The position numbers and the translations under genes were made by a program. The notes under the pieces are model-generated. The model made no database searches, was not told the DNA's origin, and saw only the letters and a list, made by a program, of their open reading frames with translations. This document shows positions 15,996 through 25,410 of a stretch of DNA of 64,000 bases, in pieces (the first letter of the stretch is position 1; each line of letters starts with the position of its first letter). The stretch comes from Candidatus Macondimonas diazotrophica (GTDB lineage Bacteria; Pseudomonadota; Gammaproteobacteria; UBA5335): the NCBI RefSeq assembly GCF_004684205.1, contig NZ_SRIO01000007.1:62001-126000 (forward strand), read 5' to 3'.

Positions 15996-16334
15996 ATGAA
16001 CGATGCATTGGTCGGCCAAATCCAGGCCCTGCTCAAGTCGCATCCTGTGCTGCTTTTCATGAAAGGCACGCCGGATTTTCCGCAGTGCGGGTTTTCCGCC
16101 AAGGTCAGCGGTATCCTCAAGGAGTGCAAGGCTCCGTTCGCCTCGGTGAACATTCTGGAAGAGCCCGAGCTGCGGGAAGGACTGAAGGTTTATGCCAATT
16201 GGCCGACGTTCCCCCAGCTCTACATCGATGGCGAACTGATCGGTGGCTGTGATATCACCATGGGCCTGTACCAGAGTGGCGAACTGAAGCAGATGATCGA
16301 TGCGGCAGGCGCCCAGGCGACTCAGTCCGCCTGA
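15996..16334 (+). CDS. grxD: Monothiol glutaredoxin Grx4/GrxD
   Basis: A 112-residue CGFS-type glutaredoxin with active-site Cys31 (DFPQCGFSAKVSGIL) and glutathione-binding WPTFPQLYIDGELIGGCDI. Such proteins bind a bridging [2Fe-2S] cluster with glutathione and carry Fe-S clusters to acceptors. AAGGAG at 15982-15987 supports the ATG. The 3' end overlaps the convergent RNase T gene by 13 bases. Confidence 0.95.
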   Translation: MNDALVGQIQALLKSHPVLLFMKGTPDFPQCGFSAKVSGILKECKAPFASVNILEEPELREGLKVYANWPTFPQLYIDGELIGGCDITMGLYQSGELKQMIDAAGAQATQSA

Positions 16335-16993
16335 GCCTCTGCATCAGTGCCGGCTGGTTCGCTGGCATTCAGGATGTTTTGTTCATAAACGCCACGGAAG
16401 GCGTTTACCACCTGGCAGAAGAGCTCGGCGGTGCGTGTTGCGTCGTATCCCGCCGAATGGGCCGACACTTGGTCGAAGGGCAAGCCCGCCATCAGCGCTG
16501 CCCGGCGCAGCACGGTCTGGCCATAGGCCACTCCGGCAAGGGTCGCCGTATCGAAGCAGCTGAACGGGTGAAACGGATTACGCTTCACGCCGCAGCGAGT
16601 CACGGCCGCATTCAAAAACCCCAGATCAAAATGGGCGTTGTGCCCCACCAGTATGGCGCGATGGCAGCCTGCGTCCCGCATATGGCGCCGAACCTCGCCA
16701 AAGATACGTCGCAGTGCCTCGACTTCGGCAAGGGCGGGGCGCAACGGGTGGTAGGGATCGATCCCGTTCACGGCAAGCGCGGCCGCCTCGATGTTCGCCC
16801 CGGGGAATGGTTGAACATGGAAGGACTGCACCGAACCGGGTTGAAGCAGATCATCCGCGTCGAGTACCAAGGGCACCGCGGCGATTTCCAGCAGAGCATC
16901 GGTCGCGGCATTGAAGCCGCCCGTTTCGACATCCACCACCACGGGGAGAAAACCGCGGAAGCGTCGCGCCATGGGTTGATCGACGGAACTCAT
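16322..16993 (-). CDS. rnt: Ribonuclease T
   Basis: A 223-residue DEDDh exonuclease that trims 3' ends of tRNA and other stable RNAs and turns over tRNA CCA ends. The catalytic boxes are VVDVETGGFNAATDALLEIA (Asp, Glu), VGHNAHFDLGFLNAA (Asp) and HSAGYDATRTAELF (His, Asp). Its ATG overlaps the pyrC stop by four bases (ATGA), so it is translationally coupled to pyrC. The frame stays open upstream inside pyrC, but that extension is not family-like. Confidence 0.94.
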   Translation of the reverse strand: MSSVDQPMARRFRGFLPVVVDVETGGFNAATDALLEIAAVPLVLDADDLLQPGSVQSFHVQPFPGANIEAAALAVNGIDPYHPLRPALAEVEALRRIFGEVRRHMRDAGCHRAILVGHNAHFDLGFLNAAVTRCGVKRNPFHPFSCFDTATLAGVAYGQTVLRRAALMAGLPFDQVSAHSAGYDATRTAELFCQVVNAFRGVYEQNILNASEPAGTDAEAQAD

Positions 16994-18060
16994 GCGGTCG
17001 ATTCCTGCCCATTGCCGGGCTTTGGCGTCGGGGCGACGCGCCAGCGGAGGCGTTCTCCCGCGCGAAGGGGGACCAGTTCGCTCGATCCAAGTGGGTAACT
17101 GGCCGGAACAGACCAGTCCTCGCGGATCAGCGTGATGCGTTCCGCGTTGCGCGGCAAGCCGTAAAAGTCGGCGCCATGGAACGCGGCGAAGCCTTCGAGC
17201 CGATCCAGCCGTCCCATCTGCTCGAAGGCTTCGGCATACAGCGGCAGGGCGAGCGGTGCCGAGTAGATGCCTGCGCAGCCGCAAGCGCTTTCCTTCGCGC
17301 TGCGTGCGTGAGGCGCGCTGTCGGTACCGAGAAAGAATCGGGGGTCGCCCGATGTCGCTGCGTCCAGAACGGCGGCGCGGTGCCGCTCTGCCTTGAGGAC
17401 CGGCAGGCAGTAGTAGTGAGGCCGCAGCCCACCTTGGAACAGGGCGTTGCGGTTATAGAGCAAATGCTGCGGCGTGATGGTTGCGGCAAGGCCCGTGGCG
17501 CGGCTGCGCACGAAGGCCACCGCCTGGGCCGTCGTGATGTGTTCGAACACCACCCGCAAGGTCGGCAGGCGCGAGAGGACCGGTTCGAGCGCAGTATCGA
17601 TGAACCGCGCTTCCCGATCGAAGACATCGACATCCGGGTCGGTCACCTCGCCATGGACCAGCAGCGGCAGTCCGGTTTCGGCCAACACCTCAAGCGCAGG
17701 GAAAATGCGGTCGATATGACGAACACCCGCGTCGCTGTGGGTGGTTGCGCCGGCTGGGTAGAGCTTGACCCCGTGGATGAAGTCCGTATGCGCCGCCAGA
17801 CGCAGTTCCTCGCCGGTTGTCGCTTCGGTCAGGTAGAGCGTCATCAATGGTGTGAAGCCGGCGCCCGGCGGACAGGCGGCTCTGATGCGGTCTCGGTAGG
17901 CGGCAGCCTGCGCGACGGTGGTGACGGGCGGCTGCAGGTTGGGCATGACGATTGCCCGGGCGAAGACCGCTGCGGTGGCCGGCAGCACACGGGCCATCAC
18001 GACGTCGTCGCGCAGGTGCAGGTGCCAGTCGTCGGGGCGTGTCAGGGTCAGTTCATGCAT
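16990..18060 (-). CDS. pyrC: Dihydroorotase (class II)
   Basis: A 356-residue zinc amidohydrolase closing carbamoyl-aspartate to dihydroorotate in pyrimidine synthesis. Metal ligands are visible in DDWHLHLRDD (His-x-His), GVKLYPAGATTHSDAG (carboxylated Lys), VHGEVTD, FEHITTAQAV and LGTDSAPHARSAKE (catalytic Asp). ATG 18060 is chosen over a GTG two codons earlier. It is the first gene of a pyrC-rnt unit and is divergent from lemA, with only about 38 bases between starts. Confidence 0.96.
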   Translation of the reverse strand: MHELTLTRPDDWHLHLRDDVVMARVLPATAAVFARAIVMPNLQPPVTTVAQAAAYRDRIRAACPPGAGFTPLMTLYLTEATTGEELRLAAHTDFIHGVKLYPAGATTHSDAGVRHIDRIFPALEVLAETGLPLLVHGEVTDPDVDVFDREARFIDTALEPVLSRLPTLRVVFEHITTAQAVAFVRSRATGLAATITPQHLLYNRNALFQGGLRPHYYCLPVLKAERHRAAVLDAATSGDPRFFLGTDSAPHARSAKESACGCAGIYSAPLALPLYAEAFEQMGRLDRLEGFAAFHGADFYGLPRNAERITLIREDWSVPASYPLGSSELVPLRAGERLRWRVAPTPKPGNGQESTA

Positions 18061-18098
18061 GGGCACAGATCGGTTGCATGCCGGGAGGAATGATACAT

Positions 18099-18680
18099 AT
18101 GGATTCGCAGCTGTTCTGGATGATGCTGGCGGGGATTGCGCTGGCGGGAATTATCTATGCCATCGTCCTCTATAACAACCTGATCCGGCTTAAGCACAAT
18201 GTGTCCAAGGCCTGGTCCAACATCGACGTGGTACTGCGCCAGCGGCACGAAGAGCTTCCCAAACTGGTGGAAGCCTGCCGTCGATATATGCGCCACGAGC
18301 AGGAAACCTTGGAACAGGTGGTCCGTGCCCGCGCGGCGGTCGGTCAGGCGCGCGAGCAACGCGACATGGCAGCGCTGGGCAGCGCCGAGTCGAGTCTGCG
18401 TGCGGGCCTCGGGCAGCTCTTTGCCGTGGCCGAACAGTACCCCGAGTTGCGCGCCGACCGGGCATTTCGCCATTTGCACGATCGGATCAGCGGCTTGGAA
18501 GACACGATTGCTGACCGCCGCGAATTTCATAATGAGTCGGTGAATCGCAATAACATCCGGATCGAAACCTTTCCGGATGTGATACTCGCGCGGCTGTTCG
18601 GGTTCGAGGCCGCGGAACTGCTCCGGTTCGAATCCGAACACACCCGGGATGTTGCGCTGCGACCGCTGTTCGATCCTTGA
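18099..18680 (+). CDS. lemA: LemA-family protein
   Basis: A 193-residue protein with one N-terminal transmembrane helix (residues about 8-28) and a helical LemA domain containing YNNLIRLKHNVSKAWSNIDV and REFHNESVNRNNIRIETFPD. GGGAGGA (18083-18089) precedes the ATG. The downstream gene encodes a GIDE-domain membrane protein, a frequent companion of LemA. Function is not established; a membrane-quality role has been suggested for related pairs. Confidence 0.9.
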   Translation: MDSQLFWMMLAGIALAGIIYAIVLYNNLIRLKHNVSKAWSNIDVVLRQRHEELPKLVEACRRYMRHEQETLEQVVRARAAVGQAREQRDMAALGSAESSLRAGLGQLFAVAEQYPELRADRAFRHLHDRISGLEDTIADRREFHNESVNRNNIRIETFPDVILARLFGFEAAELLRFESEHTRDVALRPLFDP

Positions 18681-18686
18681 AACGCC

Positions 18687-19556
18687 ATGACCGACCCGCA
18701 ACTCTGGGGCCTTGCGGCCGCCTTGATCATCGGCGGGTTCAGCCTCTGGTTCGGCAGCCTGCGCCGCCTACGCTGGGTGCGGGATACCCCCACATCGCGC
18801 GTTCGCTCAGCCGCTCAGGGGATCGTTGAACTGGTGGGCCATGTACGACCCTTGCCGGGTGAACTCCTGGTCTCGCCGATGAGTGCACAACCCGCGGTCT
18901 GGTGGGAATGCAGTGTCTCGCGGCGTGATGAGGGCCGCGCCGGGCGGCGGCGATGGACACGGGTTGCGCAGCGCCGGAGCGATGCCGGTTTTCTGTTGGA
19001 CGACGGGTCCGGGGTATGCACCATTCAGCCCGATGGCGCGCGGGTCATGGCGCAAACCCGGGTGTGGTACGGATCGACACCTTGGCCGCGGCCGGGCTCA
19101 CGCGACGTGCGCTGGCGCTGGTTGCGCCCAGCGCCCTATCGCTATACCGAAAAGCTGTTGCCGGTGGGGCAGAAAATCTACGTATTGGGGGAGTTCAAAA
19201 CCTGTCGGGCGAGCGATGGCGCCACGGCACAATCCACCTTCAAGCGTTTGATGGCAGAATGGAAGCAGGACCAGACCGGGTTGCACGCGCGTTTCGATCG
19301 CAATGGTGATGGCCGAATCGACATGGCGGAGTGGGAAATGGCCCGCGATGCGGCGCGCCGCGAGGTCGAGGTGGCGCAAGCGCGGTTGTCGCGCCAGCCG
19401 GCGATGAATCGGGTGGTGGCGCCAGCCGATGGGTCTCCCTATCTGTTGTCGGTGAAATCCGGTGAAGACCTGATTCGCCGGGGCCGTCTGGCGGCGCTGT
19501 CTGGATTGATTTTGGCACTGCTGGGGTTTGCCCTGTTGGCACAGGCCCTTCGCTAG
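18687..19556 (+). CDS. GIDE-domain membrane protein with an embedded EF-hand
   Basis: A 289-residue protein with an N-terminal transmembrane helix (6-24), a GIDE-like beta domain (about 55-175, with WWECSVSRR and EKLLPVGQKIYVLGEF) and a C-terminal transmembrane helix (about 270-288). Between them residues 204-215, DRNGDGRIDMAE, form a canonical 12-residue EF-hand loop with ligands at 1, 3, 5, 9 and 12. It starts 6 bases after lemA. GIDE is shared with eukaryotic MUL1-type ligases, but no RING finger is present. Ca2+ binding is predicted, not shown. Confidence 0.8.
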   Translation: MTDPQLWGLAAALIIGGFSLWFGSLRRLRWVRDTPTSRVRSAAQGIVELVGHVRPLPGELLVSPMSAQPAVWWECSVSRRDEGRAGRRRWTRVAQRRSDAGFLLDDGSGVCTIQPDGARVMAQTRVWYGSTPWPRPGSRDVRWRWLRPAPYRYTEKLLPVGQKIYVLGEFKTCRASDGATAQSTFKRLMAEWKQDQTGLHARFDRNGDGRIDMAEWEMARDAARREVEVAQARLSRQPAMNRVVAPADGSPYLLSVKSGEDLIRRGRLAALSGLILALLGFALLAQALR

Positions 19557-19695
19557 CTAGGGCTGGTCTGGGCCGTCGCATGCGATCGGTGCTTCGCCGC
19601 GCATGGCGGTACTGGGGGTGTGGAACTTCACGAGCGGCGCGTGGCCACACGATAGTGATTGTCCCGATTTGAACGAAATGATGAGGATTCCGGAG

Positions 19696-20019
19696 ATGTC
19701 CATTGTTCTGACCGAAGCGGCCGCGGACCAAGTGCGGCGACAGCTGCAGCGGCGCGGCGCCGGGTTCGGCTTGCGGGTGAGCCTCAAGCGAACCGGTTGT
19801 TCCGGATGGGCCTATGTGGTGGATTACGCGGATGCGGTTGAAGTGAATGATGAGGTGTTCGAGCAGCACGGCGTGAACGTCGTTGTCGATCGTGACCTTC
19901 TGCCGCGGCTGGAGGGCATGTCGCTCGATTATGCTCGCGAGGGGTTGCATGCCGCTTTCAAGTTTCACAACCCCAATGTCAAGGAAAGCTGCGGCTGCGG
20001 CGAAAGTGTCAGTTTCTGA
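19696..20019 (+). CDS. iscA: IscA-type iron-sulfur cluster assembly protein
   Basis: A 107-residue A-type carrier with the three conserved cysteines: Cys35 in KRTGCSGWAYVVDY and the C-terminal pair in KESCGCGESVSF. It hands Fe-S clusters or iron to apo-proteins. The other isc genes are not adjacent, although ndk and rlmN downstream are the usual neighbours of an isc operon. The gene may therefore be the remnant of, or a stand-alone addition to, that neighbourhood. GGAG just before the ATG selects the start. Confidence 0.9.
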   Translation: MSIVLTEAAADQVRRQLQRRGAGFGLRVSLKRTGCSGWAYVVDYADAVEVNDEVFEQHGVNVVVDRDLLPRLEGMSLDYAREGLHAAFKFHNPNVKESCGCGESVSF

Positions 20020-20140
20020 ATGCTTGGCCGGTGGAAGCGAGAAAGCTAAACTAGCGCCCCACGTGTGACTGGACCGTATCATGCTGTTTACGGTCTTTAT
20101 CATCGTTCCCGCTTTTTTCAACACCGCCGGAGAAGTTTGA

Positions 20141-20569
20141 ATGCCCGTCGAACGCACCCTGTCCATCATCAAGCCTGACGCTGTCGCCAAGAATGTCGTG
20201 GGGCAGATCTATAGCCGTTTCGAGCAGGCCGGACTGCGCATCGTTGCGGCACGCATGATGCAGCTAAGCCAGCAGCAGGCCGAGGGGTTCTATGCCGTTC
20301 ACCGCGAGCGTCCGTTCTTCAAGGATCTGGTCAGCTTCATGGTGTCCGGTCCGGTCATGGTTCAGGTTCTGGAAGGCGACGATGCCATCGCCAAGAACCG
20401 CTCGCTGATGGGTGCCACGGATCCGAAGAAGGCCGATCCCGGTACGATCCGCGCCGATTTTGCCGATAGCATCGACGCCAACGCCGTCCACGGCTCCGAT
20501 GGCGCGGAGACCGCCGCTGCGGAAATTCGCTACTTCTTCAGTGACCTGGAGCTGTGTCCGCGCTCCTGA
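20141..20569 (+). CDS. ndk: Nucleoside diphosphate kinase
   Basis: A 142-residue enzyme equilibrating nucleoside di- and triphosphates by a phosphohistidine intermediate. The catalytic His lies in [12 protein letters not shown], and the N-terminal [10 protein letters not shown] and the [11 protein letters not shown] (Kpn-loop region) segments are canonical. It begins the ndk-rlmN-pilW-rodZ part of the conserved gammaproteobacterial cluster. Confidence 0.97.
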   Translation: MPVERTLSIIKPDAVAKNVVGQIYSRFEQAGLRIVAARMMQLSQQQAEGFYAVHRERPFFKDLVSFMVSGPVMVQVLEGDDAIAKNRSLMGATDPKKADPGTIRADFADSIDANAVHGSDGAETAAAEIRYFFSDLELCPRS

Positions 20570-20602
20570 TGGCGGGCAGCGTGCGGGTGCGGGAGGTGCG
20601 GG

Positions 20603-21694
20603 ATGTCGGATAGAACCGCCTTGTTCGGTCTGGACCGGGATGGACTGACCGCCTTTTTCGTGGCGCTCGGCGAAAAGCCCTTCCGCGCCCAGCAGCTCAT
20701 GCAGTGGATCCACCAGCGCGGCGAGGCCGATTTTGACGCCATGAGCAACCTGGCCAAGCCGCTGCGTCGGCGCTTGGCCGAGGTCGGGGATGTCCATCCT
20801 CCGGAGGTTCTGGTCGATCAGCAATCGGCCGATGGCACGCGCAAATGGCTCCTGCGCGTCGACGGTGGCAATGCCATCGAAACGGTCTTCATTCCCGAAC
20901 AGAACCGGGGGACCTTATGCGTGTCTTCCCAGGTTGGTTGCGCAATGGCTTGCACCTTCTGCGCAACTGGCCATCAGGGGTTCAATCGCAACCTTTCGAC
21001 GGCGGAAATCATCGGGCAGGTCTGGGTCGCCAACCGGGCGCTCGGCTACACGCCCGATGGTGAGCGTATCATCAGCAATGTGGTGCTGATGGGGATGGGG
21101 GAGCCGCTGCTCAATCTGCCCGCGGTGGTGCCGGCACTGAACATCATGCTCGACGACATGGGCTATGGCCTGTCCAAGCGTCGTGTCACTGTCAGCACCT
21201 CGGGAATCGTGCCGGCGATCGACCGGCTCAAGGCGCAATGTGATGTAGCCTTGGCGGTGTCCCTGCACGCACCCGATGACGCCCTGCGCGACGAGTTGGT
21301 GCCGATCAATCGCAAGTATCCGATCGCCGATCTGATGGCGGCCTGCCGGCGCTACATGTCGGGTAAAAGTGCGCGCAGTCACATCACCTTCGAATACGTG
21401 ATGCTCGACGGCATCAACGACACACCCGCTCATGCCGACCGGCTTGCCGGCCTTCTGGCGGACGTTCCGGCCAAGATCAACCTGATTCCGTTCAATCCGT
21501 TTCCCGGAACATCGTATCGCCGCTCCTCGCCGGCAGCCGTGAGCCGATTCCAGGAATTGCTGCTCAATCGCGGGTACATCGTGACGGTGCGGCGGACGCG
21601 CGGCGATGACATCGATGCAGCCTGCGGCCAACTGGCCGGACAGGTGCACAACCGCCTGCGCCGCCTGGATGTGCGCCCGGAGATTCGCGCATGA
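20603..21694 (+). CDS. rlmN: Dual-specificity rRNA/tRNA adenine-C2 methyltransferase
   Basis: A 363-residue radical-SAM enzyme methylating C2 of A2503 in 23S rRNA and A37 of some tRNAs. The CxxxCxxC cluster motif is [12 protein letters not shown]. The second catalytic Cys is expected in the C-terminal [17 protein letters not shown]. Its TGA overlaps the ATG of pilW by four bases. Confidence 0.97.
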   Translation: MSDRTALFGLDRDGLTAFFVALGEKPFRAQQLMQWIHQRGEADFDAMSNLAKPLRRRLAEVGDVHPPEVLVDQQSADGTRKWLLRVDGGNAIETVFIPEQNRGTLCVSSQVGCAMACTFCATGHQGFNRNLSTAEIIGQVWVANRALGYTPDGERIISNVVLMGMGEPLLNLPAVVPALNIMLDDMGYGLSKRRVTVSTSGIVPAIDRLKAQCDVALAVSLHAPDDALRDELVPINRKYPIADLMAACRRYMSGKSARSHITFEYVMLDGINDTPAHADRLAGLLADVPAKINLIPFNPFPGTSYRRSSPAAVSRFQELLLNRGYIVTVRRTRGDDIDAACGQLAGQVHNRLRRLDVRPEIRA

Positions 21695-22422
21695 GTGGCG
21701 TTCGCGTATGGGTCATGATGATCGTCACGGCCATGGTCATCGTGGGCTGTTCGGCAAAGGCGCCGCCCCGCGGCAACGAAGCCGACGCCCTGCATTACAG
21801 CCTACGACTGGGATACGGCTATCTCGAGAACGGGCAGTATTCCGTGGCGCTGGAGAAGTTCGAGCGGGCCTTGGAGCTCGACCGTCAGTCTTCCGAGGCT
21901 TATCTGGGGATGGCTGAAACCTATGCGCGTCTCGCCCAGTATGAAAAGGCGGACGTGAACTACCGGCGGGCCATTGCCTTGGCCAAGAGCGCGGGCGCGG
22001 CGCACAACAACTATGGCGCATTCCTGTGCGCCCAGGGCAAGCTGCGCGCGGCAGAATCGGAGTTTCTCGCTGCGATTGCCGATCCCGCCTATTCGACGCC
22101 GGCATTTGCCTATACCAATGCCGCCGTCTGTCTGCGCAAACTGCCTGATCTTTCCAAGGCCCGCGCCTATCTGGATCAGGCAACCCGGGCGGATCCGCGA
22201 TTCGCGCCGGCCTGGTTCGAACTCTCGAGCCTGGCCATGGAGCAGGGGCGGACGGCAATGGCTCGCGACCATCTGGAACGGTATCACCAACTGGTCGCCC
22301 CGAACCGCGAATCATTGAAATTGGCGTATCGGATCGAATCCGCACTCGGCAATACCGAGATTGCTGGTCGCTTGGCCGCGAGGCTGAAAAAGGATTATGG
22401 CGATGACGTTTTCCTCCCCTGA
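21691..22422 (+). CDS. pilW: Type IV pilus biogenesis/stability lipoprotein PilW (PilF)
   Basis: A 243-residue outer-membrane lipoprotein with a signal peptide and lipobox at IVGC (residue about 19), then about six TPR repeats (first at [20 protein letters not shown]). The pilotin helps assemble the PilQ secretin multimer. The gene position between rlmN and rodZ is diagnostic. No other pilus genes are in the window. Its 3' end overlaps rodZ by 26 bases. Confidence 0.92.
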   Translation: MSGVRVWVMMIVTAMVIVGCSAKAPPRGNEADALHYSLRLGYGYLENGQYSVALEKFERALELDRQSSEAYLGMAETYARLAQYEKADVNYRRAIALAKSAGAAHNNYGAFLCAQGKLRAAESEFLAAIADPAYSTPAFAYTNAAVCLRKLPDLSKARAYLDQATRADPRFAPAWFELSSLAMEQGRTAMARDHLERYHQLVAPNRESLKLAYRIESALGNTEIAGRLAARLKKDYGDDVFLP

Positions 22423-23380
22423 CGCTCCTGGGAATGACAAGCCGGACGGCGCTGTCGGTTTCGGCGCGATATTGCGGGCTGGCCGCGAGGCCCGGGGTCT
22501 GGATGCGCTGCACGTCGCCGATGCGCTGCGTCTGTCGCCTCGAATGGTGGAAGCCATCGAGGCGGAAGATCTGGAGCAACTGCCGCCGCCGTTGTTCGTT
22601 AAAGGTTATCTGCGCAGTTACGCTGCGTTGGTCGAAATTGACGAAGGCGCTGTGTTGCAGGATTTCGAGCGCCGTATCCCCGATCGGCAAGCTGCGCAGC
22701 CGCTTCCCCCGCACCGGCGGCAGGCGATCGATTTGAACGACGTGAAGCGTGGGCGTCAACTGGCATCGGTGATTCTGGTCTTGGTCCTCCTGGGCGGAGC
22801 GACCTTCTGGTGGATGCAGCCCGCTTCGGACGTCGATATCGGGGACTCTTCGGGACAAACCGATACGGCGATCCGTCCGGTGGAATCACCGGACGGATCG
22901 CCGGCCGTGGATTCGTCTCTCGATTCCCTCGAGCCGTCGTCAGGGGAATCCGCCGCGTCAGCCATCGACTCCGCCCTGGACTCACCCACCAGCGTGACCG
23001 CCCCAGACGGGCCACAAAATGAGCCCCCCAGTGCGCTCGAAGCGACCCGGCCCACCCCGATTCCGCCGGCTGACCCTGTTCCTCTCACGGCATCCGCTGA
23101 GCTGGCGCCGGCTTTCGAGGCTGACGCGAGCACCGCCGTGCTCAAACTTCGTTATCAGGATGACTGTTGGACGGAAGTGCGTGATGCACGGGGGCGTCAG
23201 TTGGTTTATCGCTTGGCCAAGGCCGGCAGTGAACAGGAAGTGCGCGGGACGCCACCGTTCTCGGTCTATCTCGGCTATGCCCCCGGAGTTTCGGTCGAAG
23301 TTGACGGGACGCCCGTCGCGATGTCTGCGATCGTGGGCAATTCGACCGTGGCGCGATTCAAGCTGGATCGGCCGCAATGA
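22397..23380 (+). CDS. rodZ: Cytoskeletal protein RodZ
   Basis: A 327-residue protein with an N-terminal helix-turn-helix of the HTH_25 type (FGAILRAGREARGLDALHVA; about 20-85), a basic juxtamembrane linker and one transmembrane helix (about 120-137). A long Ser/Asp/Pro-rich periplasmic linker leads to a C-terminal DUF4115 beta domain (about 245-325, DDCWTEVRDARGRQLVYR). It links MreB to the elongation machinery and sets rod shape. ispG, which usually follows, is absent; hisS is next. Confidence 0.93.
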   Translation: MAMTFSSPDAPGNDKPDGAVGFGAILRAGREARGLDALHVADALRLSPRMVEAIEAEDLEQLPPPLFVKGYLRSYAALVEIDEGAVLQDFERRIPDRQAAQPLPPHRRQAIDLNDVKRGRQLASVILVLVLLGGATFWWMQPASDVDIGDSSGQTDTAIRPVESPDGSPAVDSSLDSLEPSSGESAASAIDSALDSPTSVTAPDGPQNEPPSALEATRPTPIPPADPVPLTASAELAPAFEADASTAVLKLRYQDDCWTEVRDARGRQLVYRLAKAGSEQEVRGTPPFSVYLGYAPGVSVEVDGTPVAMSAIVGNSTVARFKLDRPQ

Positions 23381-23445
23381 CGACGCCCTGCTGCGCCAGC
23401 CGCGCTGTTTGACCACAACCCGATCGCGAATTTCAGGAGTTCACT

Positions 23446-24738
23446 TTGACCGCCTTGACCGCCGTGCGCGGCATGAACGATATCCTGCCGACCCAAACGC
23501 CTCGATGGCGTGATCTGGAGACGGCCGCTGCCGGTTTGCTGCTTGCCCGAGGGTATCAGGAAATCCGCCTGCCCGTCGTGGAACGCACCGCCTTGTTCCA
23601 GCACTCCATCGGCGAAGTCACCGATATCGTCGAAAAGGAAATGTACACCTTCATCGACCGGGGCGGAGACAGTCTCAGCCTGCGCCCGGAGGGGACGGCC
23701 GGTTGCGTACGCGCGATGATCGAAAACGGCCTGCTGGCGCAGGAAGGTGCGTCCCATCGAGTTTGGTATGCGGGTCCCATGTTTCGCCACGAACGTCCCC
23801 AGAAAGGGCGCTACCGGCAGTTCCATCAAATCGGGGTGGAAGCCTTTGGCATGCCCGGACCGGATGTGGACGCCGAGCAGATCGTGTTGTGTGCCAGGCT
23901 TTGGGAAACACTGGGCATTTCCGCGGTCGTTTTACAGATCAACAGCTTGGGTACGCCAGCAAGCCGCTTGGCCTATCGCGAGCGCCTGATCGGCTACTTC
24001 AGTCGCTATAAAGGCGATCTCGACGAGGACAGTCGTCGCCGGCTTCACACCAATCCGCTCCGGATTCTGGACAGCAAGAATCCTGTTCTCGCTGAGCTGA
24101 TCGCGGCGGCACCGAGCCTGCCGGACAGTCTGGATGCAGCTTCGCGCGTGCACTTTGACGGGCTATGCGAACTGTTGGACGGTGCCAAGGTGGCCTACGT
24201 CCACAACCCGCGTTTGGTCCGCGGCCTGGATTATTACACCCATACGGTGTTCGAGTGGGTGACCGATCGGTTGGGGGCGCAGGATGCGGTGTGCTCCGGC
24301 GGCCGCTATGACGGTCTGGTCTCTCGATTGGGTGGCCGTGAGACCGCTGCAGTCGGCTTTGCCTTGGGCGTCGAACGGGTCGTGGCGCTGCTGGAGGAAA
24401 GCGGTCATGAGCCGTCGTCCGCCGCGCCGGACTGCTATCTGGTTTGGGCGGGTGAGGGGTTGGCGGCGCCGGCATTGCAGCTCGCAGAGGAGCTGCGGCG
24501 CATCAAGGGTGCGCGCGTGATGCAGCACTGTGGTGGCGGCAGCTTCAAGGCCCAGCTCAAGCGGGCCGACCGCAGCGGTGCTCGCTTTGCCGTGATTCTG
24601 GGAGAGCAAGAATGGGCGGATCGTCGCGTGCAGGTCAAGCCGTTGCGGGAGAATCTGCCGCAATACAGTATCCCGTTGACGGAACTTGCGCCCTGGCTGG
24701 TCGGTCAGGGGATCGGCGACGGTCTGGCATCCGAGTGA
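23446..24738 (+). CDS. hisS: Histidyl-tRNA synthetase
   Basis: A 430-residue class II synthetase charging tRNA-His. Motif 2 is FRHERPQKGRYRQFHQIGVE. The HisA motifs LVRGLDYYTHTVFEW and GGRYDGLV, motif 3 AVGFALGVERVVALL and the anticodon domain at the C-terminus are all intact. The start is a TTG (23446) preceded by CAGGAG. It sits directly after rodZ where ispG is normally interposed. Confidence 0.97.
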   Translation: MTALTAVRGMNDILPTQTPRWRDLETAAAGLLLARGYQEIRLPVVERTALFQHSIGEVTDIVEKEMYTFIDRGGDSLSLRPEGTAGCVRAMIENGLLAQEGASHRVWYAGPMFRHERPQKGRYRQFHQIGVEAFGMPGPDVDAEQIVLCARLWETLGISAVVLQINSLGTPASRLAYRERLIGYFSRYKGDLDEDSRRRLHTNPLRILDSKNPVLAELIAAAPSLPDSLDAASRVHFDGLCELLDGAKVAYVHNPRLVRGLDYYTHTVFEWVTDRLGAQDAVCSGGRYDGLVSRLGGRETAAVGFALGVERVVALLEESGHEPSSAAPDCYLVWAGEGLAAPALQLAEELRRIKGARVMQHCGGGSFKAQLKRADRSGARFAVILGEQEWADRRVQVKPLRENLPQYSIPLTELAPWLVGQGIGDGLASE

Positions 24739-24771
24739 TCAATCACCACTTTTCGGCAAGGAGCAGCGGTT

Positions 24772-25410
24772 TTGGCGCAGCAGTATGACGACGATGATTT
24801 AGATCGGCTCAAGCACTGGTGGCAGGATTACGGGAATTATCTGCTTGCGGGTCTTGTCTTCGGCTTGGCGCTGGTTCTGGGTTGGCGATTCTATCAGGGC
24901 AACCAAACCACCAAATCGATCAAGGCCGCCGAGTATTATGAGCAGTTGAACATCGCCCTCGAGCGAGGTGATGTGGCGTCTGTCCAGTCGCTGGAACAAA
25001 CCTTGAAGGAGCGGTTTCCCCGTTCTCCTTATGCCGTTCTGGCGGAACTCATGCTAGCCCGGCAGGCCGTGGATCAGGGCGATTTGGATGCTGCGCGTCA
25101 GGCCTTGCAGAAAGCGGTCGATATGGCCGAGCAGGCGCCGCTTGGCGCATTGTCGAGGGTCCGTCTGGCGCAGGTCCAGCTGGCACAGCAGATGCCGGAA
25201 GCGGCCCTGGATACGTTGCAGGAATTTGACGACGCGTCTTCTTTCCGTCCACTGGTGGAGGAGTTGAAGGGGGATGCGTTGCGCGCGCTTGGGCGCCTGG
25301 ATGAGGCACGACAGGCTTACCAGGCGGGTCTGCGGGCGGCTGAGGCCGCTGAACTGGATGCGCGTCTCATTGAACTGAAGCTGAATGATCTGGGAGGGGA
25401 TGCATCGTGA
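24772..25410 (+). CDS. yfgM: YfgM-family ancillary SecYEG/periplasmic TPR protein
   Basis: A 212-residue protein with a short acidic cytoplasmic N-terminus, one transmembrane helix (about 24-42) and a periplasmic TPR-like domain, matching YfgM (UPF0070). E. coli YfgM associates with SecYEG and the chaperone PpiD and with the stress regulator RcsB. The start is a TTG at 24772 after AAGGAG. The stop overlaps the bamB start by four bases. Confidence 0.9.
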   Translation: MAQQYDDDDLDRLKHWWQDYGNYLLAGLVFGLALVLGWRFYQGNQTTKSIKAAEYYEQLNIALERGDVASVQSLEQTLKERFPRSPYAVLAELMLARQAVDQGDLDAARQALQKAVDMAEQAPLGALSRVRLAQVQLAQQMPEAALDTLQEFDDASSFRPLVEELKGDALRALGRLDEARQAYQAGLRAAEAAELDARLIELKLNDLGGDAS

